This document shows positions 1 to 8,200 of a DNA stretch of 18,745 bases, in pieces. The notes beneath the pieces were generated by a model, which did not search any database, was not told where the DNA came from, and saw only the letters and a list, made by a program, of their open reading frames with translations. A program made the position numbers and the translations under genes. This stretch comes from Pseudomonadota bacterium (GTDB lineage: Bacteria > Pseudomonadota > Alphaproteobacteria > Paracaedibacterales > CAIULA01). How positions within the stretch are numbered: the stretch's first letter is position 1; each line of letters starts with the position of its first letter. The stretch is taken from positions 1 through 18,745 of the forward strand of contig JAJZHT010000004.1 of assembly GCA_021804455.1 (NCBI GenBank), given 5' to 3'.

Positions 1-1
1 T

Positions 2-97
2 GGGGAATCTCTTCAAGAGGCAAATGACATTATATCTGAAGATGACCTTGAGTTTTTGAAAAAATTTTTAGGATGGAAAGAAGTTGGAGAAGATTAG
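2..97 (+). CDS. C-terminal fragment of an unidentified protein (cut by window edge)
   Basis: An open frame runs from the first bases to a TAG at 95-97 and gives 31 residues. The fragment is acidic and probably helical, ending FLKKFLGWKEVGED. It is the only plus-strand gene at this end and converges on the minus-strand HEAT-repeat gene, so it is not part of the toxin operon. I do not recognise the family from so short a tail. That it is a real gene end, and not a chance open frame, is likely but unproven. Confidence 0.5.
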   Translation, partial: GESLQEANDIISEDDLEFLKKFLGWKEVGED

Positions 98-370
98 TTT
101 TTTTATAAGTTTATTAGTGTTAAAGAATAATCGGCCTTCTGACCTTTAACCGCCGAAAATTCCGAAGTAGTATAGTTTGAGTTCTTGTATATCACAATTC
201 AATACCATCAATCTTCGAATATATCGAAGTTGGTGGGTGACAAGCAATGGAGAATGAAAGTTACTCTTAGATGTGTGATTTATAGACATGGTTTCAATTT
301 TCTATCTTGTGTTTTTTCTAACATCATTTGTATATCCATTATTTATTTAGAGAAAATCCGCTTAACAAAT
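98..370. other. Convergent intergenic region, no gene seen
   Basis: AT-rich spacer between two converging genes. It holds two small perfect inverted repeats: GTTAAAG (119-125) with CTTTAAC (144-150), and CTTCGA (213-218) with TCGAAG (224-229) around a 5-nt loop. Either could help end transcription of the converging genes, but neither is followed by a clean T-run, so I do not call a terminator. An open frame at 185-388 has no supporting features and overlaps the end of the HEAT gene. Confidence 0.4.
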
Positions 371-781
371 CTAATTTTTATAACCTAGTTTCTGCAACTT
401 TTTCATAGCAAATTCTGAGACTTCTGCTACGTGATCATGAAGCAAAGATTCCAGAATTTCCTTCGTAATACATCTATTAGCAATAACTCCTGTCCGCACA
501 GCTTCGCTTTCATCTTTAGATAATTTCCACAAAATTTTTTCACCAGCTGATCCCTTTCTGGCAACAGTAGACCTCACTTTCCAGTCAGGATCATCAGAAA
601 GTATTAATAATATTTCTTGTTGAATTTTTTTATTATGAGCAACACATTCTTTCATTTCAGGATATTTTTTAATTATATCTAACCATACCTCTACATTTGC
701 TTCTTCCCACGTAGCCATATCTTGTTCGACCATATCATCACTCGTTCTTAATCTAACAAATTCTTCTGCGTTTCTAATCAT
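371..781 (-). CDS. HEAT/LRV-repeat protein, probable immunity protein for the adjacent secreted toxin
   Basis: A 136-aa soluble protein without a signal peptide. Three helical repeats about 26 residues apart are marked by DDPDWKVR (63-70), KDESEAVR (89-96) and HDHVAEVS (115-122), each followed by a small-residue helix; this is the leucine-rich-variant/HEAT pattern. Repeats of this type occur among immunity proteins of polymorphic toxin systems. The gene starts 7 bp after the stop of the 224-aa secreted toxin, and its AGG ribosome-binding match overlaps that stop codon, so the two are probably translated together. I infer that it neutralises that toxin in the cytoplasm by binding it. A generic HEAT-repeat scaffold is the alternative. 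The repeat call is firm; the immunity role is from position. Confidence 0.65.
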   Translation of the reverse strand: MIRNAEEFVRLRTSDDMVEQDMATWEEANVEVWLDIIKKYPEMKECVAHNKKIQQEILLILSDDPDWKVRSTVARKGSAGEKILWKLSKDESEAVRTGVIANRCITKEILESLLHDHVAEVSEFAMKKLQKLGYKN

Positions 782-788
782 GTTTTAC

Positions 789-1463
789 CTATTTTATAAT
801 AGAAAAATCTTTCCAGTTAAGAATTTTACTTGCATCGCTCTTGTGTTTATTTTTTAAGTATTTTCCTGTTGAATCAGCGTCAGCTTTCCACAACATTTTT
901 CCCCCATCTTTTTCATAAACTTTCCATATTGAACCTCCGTGATGGTCTAAATCTTTTGACCACCATAATCTAGTGTTGGGGTCTCTATAAAATTTCCCAT
1001 ATTTAGTGTGTTTAATAATTTTGTCTGCGCCTTCTACGCCCCAAATTTTCTTAGTATGTTCTTTAAATTGGTTCGTAACCACATTTGAGTTATCCTCATT
1101 CACCCGAGTCATCCTCTCAGCGTGAGACTGCCGTTTATCAACCTTCTTTACAAATGATGAGTCTTTCATTTGGCTTCGAGGAAAACCGCTGTTTGTAACA
1201 GCACGACTGCTAGTTAGGTTTGAGCTGAGATTATTTCCTCCCGCATGACCAACGCCGCTATATCCACCCCGAGGAATGCTACTGCCCCTATTCTCACTCA
1301 TTCTAACGAAGAAGGAAGGCATACCATGGGTGCCTGTTGCCCTATTGACATCATACAGCCTAACAAGGTTCTGGTTAGCTGGTTGGGCTATGTCCCCTTC
1401 ACCAAAATCTGCACGAGCCACACTTATGCAAACCAACAGAAAACTAAAAAGTAACTTGATCAT
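789..1463 (-). CDS. Stand-alone secreted polymorphic toxin, Ntox21/colicin E3-like nuclease domain suspected
   Basis: A 224-aa protein with a clear Sec signal (residues 1-18, hydrophobic core LLFSFLLVCISVA, cleavage near ARA). It is followed by a linker (about 28-68) nearly identical to the pretoxin linker of the 2112-aa protein, then a weaker homologous stretch (about 95-125) and a toxin-like domain (130-224). The domain carries WWSKDLDHHGGSIWKV (167-182), DAD (195-197) and KHK (206-208). A D-x-D-x-H-x-G-x-x-W-K pattern in a small basic C-terminal domain is typical of Rhs/CDI tips of the Ntox21 type, thought to be RNases; that assignment is from memory and unsearched. The candidate catalytic residues are D171, D173, H174/H175 and K181. 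The next gene (HEAT repeats) is the likely immunity gene. There is no good Shine-Dalgarno before the start. Unlike typical orphan tips, it has its own export signal. Confidence 0.7.
   Translation of the reverse strand: MIKLLFSFLLVCISVARADFGEGDIAQPANQNLVRLYDVNRATGTHGMPSFFVRMSENRGSSIPRGGYSGVGHAGGNNLSSNLTSSRAVTNSGFPRSQMKDSSFVKKVDKRQSHAERMTRVNEDNSNVVTNQFKEHTKKIWGVEGADKIIKHTKYGKFYRDPNTRLWWSKDLDHHGGSIWKVYEKDGGKMLWKADADSTGKYLKNKHKSDASKILNWKDFSIIK
1263..1352. repeat. 90-bp linker repeat, copy A (in the small secreted toxin)
   Basis: Direct repeat of 2710-2799 with only two base differences, one silent (Glu) and one Ser/Asn change. It covers exactly 30 codons, residues 38-67 of the 224-aa toxin, starting DVNRATGTHG and ending IPRGG. 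Nucleotide identity falls off sharply on both sides although the encoded proteins stay related. Confidence 0.95.
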
Positions 1464-1510
1464 TCAATCATCCAACTAACAATAATTCTTGTCACTACAG
1501 AATTGCATTC

Positions 1511-1870
1511 TTATCTGAGACCAATAACTTTATTGAATAATGGCAGCTTTTCTAAGAAAACCTCCACATGCACTTTGCCATCAACTCTATTTACAGTCGT
1601 GCGGCTGATGATCTCAGCATCTTGTGGTCTCTTGCCGGCAATATAAACCTCAAAAATTCCCTCCTTATTATTAATTTCAGAGCCAAGGGTTAAATGCTCT
1701 AATCCTTTATTCGGTCTAGAATAGCCTCGCAAGATATGCTTCGTTGCATCACGCGCGATAACTTCCATTTCTTTCAAAGTTAAGAGTTTCCTAGTCATTA
1801 CCATGGTACACATCCATAAACCAAACCTAACAAACATAATAATTTTCTCATTTTCTGATGGAACCTTCAT
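1511..1870 (-). CDS. Small unidentified protein, possible second immunity protein
   Basis: 119 aa if read from the first ATG, which lies 1 bp after the stop of the upstream 123-aa gene and so could be started by coupled translation. No Shine-Dalgarno is visible before it. The first 24 residues (with FVRFGLWMCTMVM) look unlike the rest, so the true start may be the internal ATG at 1798, leaving a 95-aa soluble alpha+beta protein beginning MTRKLLTLKEMEVIARDA. The core has beta-strand-like IFEVYIAGKRP and GKVHVEVFLEKL. I do not recognise the family. It sits between the giant toxin's presumed immunity gene and the secreted toxin, where extra or relic immunity genes usually lie. It could instead guard against a lost toxin tip. 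Confidence 0.55.
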   Translation of the reverse strand: MKVPSENEKIIMFVRFGLWMCTMVMTRKLLTLKEMEVIARDATKHILRGYSRPNKGLEHLTLGSEINNKEGIFEVYIAGKRPQDAEIISRTTVNRVDGKVHVEVFLEKLPLFNKVIGLR

Positions 1871-1871
1871 T

Positions 1872-2243
1872 TTAGATTGGATAATTAGAGTAGTATGGCA
1901 TCTCGAGTATTTCTGGATCTATTTTTAATTCTGACAGTTTTGCAAACAAGCTCTCTTCTCCTTGAATAAAAAAATCTTGTTTGTTTTTAAGGTCAGACTC
2001 ACAAACCCACACGTCTTGATCTATTAATTTCTTTTCAGCTTCAAATAGACGAATTAGGTAGAATGGTTTTGCTGGATCAGCAATTTTCACTTTTCTATTT
2101 TTAAGGAATTTTATGGTGCTATCTCTAGACAAATCTAATGGCCCCACTCCAACCCACGCATAAAGCTCTGGAGAGCTTGATGGAATCTCAGCGGCAACAT
2201 CATTTCCTCTACGAAAAGTATTTAATAGCTTAATCTTATCCAT
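1872..2243 (-). CDS. Probable immunity protein to the C-terminal toxin of the 2112-aa protein
   Basis: A 123-aa soluble protein with no signal peptide or membrane segment. It begins 13 bp after the stop of the giant toxin gene, with an AAGGAA ribosome-binding match about 9 bp before the ATG. Gene order (toxin, then a small cytoplasmic protein) is the standard immunity arrangement of polymorphic and CDI-like systems, and this is the main basis for the call. It contains a segment likely to be beta-strand and helix around FYLIRLFEAEKKLIDQDVWV and an acidic, aromatic C-terminus (EMPYYSNYPI). I do not recognise a named immunity family. It is expected to bind the tip domain and block its active site. 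Confidence 0.6.
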   Translation of the reverse strand: MDKIKLLNTFRRGNDVAAEIPSSSPELYAWVGVGPLDLSRDSTIKFLKNRKVKIADPAKPFYLIRLFEAEKKLIDQDVWVCESDLKNKQDFFIQGEESLFAKLSELKIDPEILEMPYYSNYPI

Positions 2244-2256
2244 TTTTTTTGATTCC

Positions 2257-5200
2257 TTAATCTGGAAAATAAATGCGAATTACATATTTTTCAAAGTCGT
2301 GAATTTGTAAGTGAGAAGACTCATGAGGATAAGCATTTTTACCAATATCCCAGTGATACGTCCCACCTTTCTTTCCAAGTAAATTTTTTGCTTCGGTAGG
2401 CCTCATACCAGTCGTGTTTTTTAACCCTTGCCCACTAAACTTACCAAGAAGAAGCTCTTCGGCTTCCATACGACTGGCCACCCTAACTTCAGTTTGTCCC
2501 ATTTCTAAGCTTTTTACGGCATCTCTAACAGATTTACTGGACCAAGGGATTTCTTTTGTAGAATCTACATCCCTCATCATCATTCGTTCATCTTGAGCTT
2601 GTTGCTTATCAATTCTCTTGATGAAGTGGCTTTTTGAGGGACCTGTAGAAACACCACTTCTGTTCACTGAACTCCTTGCTACTGAGCTTTCAGCGTTACC
2701 AGCACTGAATCCACCCCGAGGAATGTTACTGCCCCTATTTTCACTCATTCTAACGAAGAAGGAAGGCATACCATGGGTGCCTGTTGCCCTATTGACATCG
2801 AACAACCGCACTAAGTTTTGGTTTGCGGTTTGGGTGATAGGAGAGGTTCGGGAATCTTTCATGGGCAAGGCATGACTTAGGGTGTTTTTAGAGTTACTGT
2901 TAGCCGCCACTCTGGCGAAAAGATTTTCTGTTGCTGGTGCTTTTGCAAAGAAGTGTTTCGCTAAGGATTGACCAGAGCCAAAGACCAGGGGAGCTGTTAA
3001 TAAGAGGCCATCAACCATCAGGGAGGGGGAGCCTGTTGTATAGCCCAATCCACCGAGACCAACACCTGTTAAGGCTGCTGCTGAAAACACATTCCTAGCG
3101 CCATAGAGGGCGCTTAATCCTTTGATGGGAGCAAAGGCGCCCGTTAAGGCGGAGGCTCCAATATTGAGAACATCGTGTCTGTTTTGCACTCGGAAATCAT
3201 GGGCCGTTAACCCACCAAGGGCGCCTCCCGTTATTCCTAGACTGAGAGCACCGCTCAGTGAAGAAACGGCTAAGGCTCCTCCTGTTAAAAGGGCAGCCGT
3301 TGTCAACCCAGCGGCTTGATAGGGATGCTCAATCACATAATGTGCCGCATCCGTCATTACCCTGGTACGGAAGAGTTGATTTTGCCTGAGAGCAATACGA
3401 TCTTCATAGGTTTGACGAGCGTCAATGAGTTCTGCTGCTGCCCTGCGTCGAGCCAAGAACCCTTGATCTTTTACAGCCTCATAATTAGTTTCTGCGTTTT
3501 CTAAACGTACTTTGTTTTTGAAGGTAGTGGGTGAAGAAGATCGAGCTTTCGAACTTGCAAAAGTGACGAAGTTCTGAGCTTCGGCAATACCCTGGGTGGT
3601 TTGATCCCAAGAGCTCAGCGTGAATCCCGGATCAGCCTCTTCTCGTGTTCGTGTTCTGCCCCTTCTTGGGTTAGGATCAGGCTCTCTCTCTGAATTGCCC
3701 TTCTGTGATGCTCTAGATGGTCTGACTGGGGTTGATTTTGAATCATCTTGATCGTCTGGGTTTGTGATTGCAAACCATTCGTTTAAAACACGGCTATTGT
3801 GACCATAGTCAACAAGAAGAGGTTTGGGTTTGAAGAGTTCCTCGACATTGTGCTGGAAGCTGTTGACAGCATTGTAAGAATCCCTGACAGCAAACACGGC
3901 TTCCAGCATCTGCCCCCCTCGATCAACTTCATGGCTGTTGGTATTCACTTCAGCAACATCGGTATGATGGTGTTTCTGAGCTTTAATACCCTCTCCCACG
4001 GTGACTCGTCCTATGGTGTCAAGATCTTCGATCTCAATCGGCGCTCCCCGTGCTTCCATGAACAGAGGGGTGGTGCCGCTTTGATACGAATGCCGCTCCT
4101 CTCCCCCAAAACCAACACTCAAGGCATTGGCTATCATCCAAGGATCAGGAACACCCCCGGCATATAACGTCAGGGCAATCTCTAGCCCATTAAATCCCCA
4201 ACTGCTGTGACCAGATTCTTGGTGACTTTCATTTTTAAACGAAGAGGCCTTGATGGTCGATTGACCAAGGGAGATACGGTTGGCGGTTGGAAGGGGAATG
4301 ATGGGAAGGTTAGAACCCACTTTTACAGGAATCAGGTACGGAATATTAAGAGTACGATCCCCTAGCTGGACGCGTCTTATTCGCTGCGTAAAATCTTGAG
4401 TTGTTGTGGTTGGAACTGTTACGATGCCGACCCCATCCCCTTGATAGACATCCATTCTTAAATCAGGGCGACCGGATATTTGAACAAAAGCTGGAAGGCT
4501 TCCTGTCGAAGAAGAACTTTGTTTTGACCAACTTTCACTGTGTCCCACGGAGACAGTGAGGGGATTCCACGTATCGGTTGTTTGACTGGACCGAGCTTCC
4601 ATAATTCTTTCAAACAGAGGAGCTCTGACATCAAATAACCGAACGTTTCCTGTTGGAGAGTCCATGGTCATGCCAGCTAACACACCGCTTATTTGAGACA
4701 CGTCGTTAAAGTGAGTCCTGCCCAGTTTGAAGAAAGGAGCGGCCTCAGTCATTTCAAACAGGCGCATATGGTGTTCGCTGGTGGTTGAACTAAAGTTCGT
4801 AAACTGACTGAGAATCTGGTGGGCTAACCCGGCACCATTACCGCTTTTTAAATTGTTTAAAAACCTTAGAGCTTGATTGGCGTGTCCCAAGACTTGTGTT
4901 GCTTCCTTGAGTATGTCGATGGGATGAGAGCGGGACGTGAACCGTGGCAAGGAGACCTTTGTGGGTTGGAAGGAGCTCATATTGTCAACGCTACTTGTAC
5001 TTGTCTGCTCCACAGTTTGTTGGATCGCTTTGTACACTTGGTCTCGGACCCAGGTTGAAGCTTTGGCAGAAAAGTGGATAGGACCTTCCCAAGTTGTGGT
5101 GCTTCCTCGGTCTGCACGATTCTTTCTCTCGATATAATGACCCACATCGAAGAGAACGGGCGTTGCATACTGCGCGTTCATTGTTTGGCTATGATGAGCC

Positions 5201-8200
5201 GACCCACTGCCTGAGAACAGGTCTCCCTCTTTACTCAAACTGGCCATGTTATACGCTGAATAATGGCTCATGGCAGCCCGGCGGATAACCTCTTGGGCAT
5301 CTTCAAGATGATAATCTCGAATCCGACGGTCATAGCCTGTTTCCTCCAGTCTGAAGCAATTGGTAACCTCAGCGGTAGCGCTGATACTTCCCCCTACGCC
5401 TCGAACATGGGACCAACCTTCATAGAAATTATTGTTATAGCCCTTACCCCATGTTTGATGATGCTGGTTGAAAGTGTCGGATAAGGTCACGGTTGTTTGC
5501 TGGATAGTTCCGTCTGGGGCTATTCTCATAACCAACCCTTTGGGAACATTCAGGGTCGACGCTTGGGAGATAATGGATTGTCCTCTGCCAGCTTGAAACA
5601 AAAGGGTTGGCAATTCGGTTCCATCGTCTAAGGCTTGTCTTCCCCCAAATAGGTTCCAAATGTTTCCTTCCGCCCTTTGTGCCTGGTGCTGGCTCGTGGT
5701 TTGGTAGGTATAGTCACCGCCACAGCCAGAGCGATTGATATGAGTCACATTCGTCAACACATCAGCGTGTTCAAAAATATTTCCACGTTCACTGATGACC
5801 CGCGCTCTGCCCCCTGTGGCATGAATATTGCGTAAATTCATATCAAACAGAGACTGCAAGAGGATGGTATTGGAAAGACCTGAGCGGAGATCCGCTTGAG
5901 CTAAATCCAAGGTGGAATGACTGACGATTGTCAAGGACCCATCACTATGATGAACCACGCGTTGTTCGGTCTCCTCATCGACATGGTAACTACCATCAGG
6001 CGCGTAGTAGGCTTTTTTTCCTCGGTTACCTTGGCCTCTATAAGTCCCTACGTTAAAATACTGGTAAGCTCGGCCTCCGTCTCGGGGTGTTCCCAAAGAT
6101 ATAAAGGAGGCCGGATCATGGATGGTTTGGCGTTGTTTTTCAAGGTAAGTCTCTGGAAGAGACCACTTTCCCCAAGACCCTAAATCAAATTCTTTATAAG
6201 AGGTAACGGGCACCATCCTATCAATAAAGCGGCTACTGGTATCACAAAGACCGGCAATCGACACATGCATCTGGGGTGCCGAAAAGATGCCTCCACCAAA
6301 GTATCCATTGCCAGAAGATCGCATGCTAAGGATGCCGGATCGGGTTCTGGCTCCTTGAGCATTTAGATCACCCCCCATGGCTTCAAGACTTAACAGCTGA
6401 TCGGCCGTATTGAGGCTGATTCCTTGCATACTGAAGTCACCATTGATGGAGCCTAAGAACAATCCACCGGTTGCTGTTTGATCGGTCTTAATGGCTAAAG
6501 ATCGGGCTTTAAGACTCACTTGGCGATCCGTAGTATGAGATTTGTCAATGATCAGGTCTTGTTCCTCGGCACTCACATGGATGGTTTTTGTTTGAACCTT
6601 TGTTTTTCCAAATGCTAAATCAATCCCATCTCGAAACGCAGGCGCTTTCAAAGAGACAGTCCCTAAACCATCCATCGATCCAAGGTAATGAACGCCCCGC
6701 ATGTCGGCTTCGAAAAACCCATTAATTGTCATGTGACTTTGATTGACGAACCACGATTCCACATGGGCCCAGGAAGGACCGGAGAGGATCAGCGGTTTTT
6801 GAATCAAAAAGGTTGATACAGAAGCCTGGAGGGACCCAATCTCTTGAGGACCGGCTGTGGATCCGGGCGTTTGCAAAACGCTGAGAGAGGGAGCGTCAAG
6901 GAAAATGGCATGGGCTTTGAGCTCATCGAGAAAGCGAACAGGTCCTGCCACTTTAGCAATCAGCGATGTGTTGAGGGTTCCCGAAAGGTCAAGGCTGTTG
7001 GAAAAAACCAAGGTGAGGGGGCTTTTCAGAAAAAGATCCATGGTTAAAGAGCCTGTGACATGCGCTTCAACACTTTTGGATGCCTCAATACGCCCCCTCA
7101 GATTGGCACTTGGGGCGCATACTTTTACGGACCCGAGCCCGACAGTACCACTACGGGTAATGCCATCGTGCCCGACATGTTTTGCCTTTAAGAGAATATC
7201 GGAGAAAGACGTATTGATGTCACCCGCTTGAAAGAGGGTTCCTTTGGAAGAGGAGAACAAGATACCATAGTCTGATTCTCCTTGTTCATCAGAAATAATG
7301 TATTTTTGTTCTTTTTCCAGCTCCTTGCTCTTTTTTTGATACACGATTGTTTGCGCCTCATCCAGGCCAGTCAAGTCGCCAAAATAGGCGTTGAAAGGGA
7401 AGGGGAAGTTACAGACGCGCAAGCGGGCTCTATTATCCAGGTCATCAGCACTTTTAAACTCTATATAGCGAAGCGCTTCAAAAAGGGTGGAAGGGTTTGG
7501 GGCTTCAATACTGTGACGAGCGTTTCCGATGAAACGATTGCCCCTAAAGTGAAACTTGGGCCCAAAAGTCATTACGGAGGTTAGAACCCGCATGACCCCT
7601 GCACTATAGACCTTGCCGTTATGAAGATAGGAAGTTCCTTCAACCTTATGAGAATTGAGAGAAAATGTTCGGGAAGTTTCTGTGTGCTCGAAAAGACCTC
7701 CATACATGATTCTTTCGACAAGATCGCCTCGGGTGCGAATAAAGCCTTTATTCTTGAGGGTTCCTTCTAGAAAGACAGATTCACGACCACAGAGATCGCC
7801 TTGTACTCCATTCTCAATATGAGCTCTGATTTGGATTTGAGGGAGAAGTAAAGCTTCATTGTTTGCAAATTCCCCAGCAAAAATGGAGAGCGTGCCGTTT
7901 CCCTTGAGTCCTTTTGTTTGGACACGTCCTCTGGCTTCTAAAAGGACTTGTTTACCAAGATTATTTTGTAGGGTGAGGGTGATAGGTTCTCGATCATCAG
8001 CTTTTTCTTTACGCTCTTCTTTAAGACCTTGGATTCCTTTGGCCCATAAAATAACGGGGCCATGAATCTTCATTTCTTTTAAAAAATTAATCGACGCGGC
8101 ATGCACCGTTAACGGGTTCACCAATTTTTCAGCTTCTAGGAACATAGGCCCGACGCTGGTTACAAAAAGAGTGGGCAAGGGAGAATCTTGACTCACAAGG

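Noticed and set aside
119..150. GTTAAAG/CTTTAAC inverted repeat as a terminator for the left-edge gene
   Set aside because: The stem is only 7 bp with an 18-nt loop and no following T-run, so it is weaker than a usual intrinsic terminator.
185..388. Plus-strand 67-aa open frame
   Set aside because: It overlaps the 3' end of the HEAT-repeat gene, has no ribosome-binding site, and its composition is that of random AT-rich DNA.
3799..4167. Plus-strand 122-aa open frame antisense to the giant toxin
   Set aside because: Long antisense frames are expected opposite a 6.3-kb gene. It has no start signal and no recognisable domain.
6857..7231. Plus-strand 124-aa open frame antisense to the giant toxin
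   Set aside because: Same reason: no ribosome-binding site, no domain features, and the opposite frame is clearly coding.
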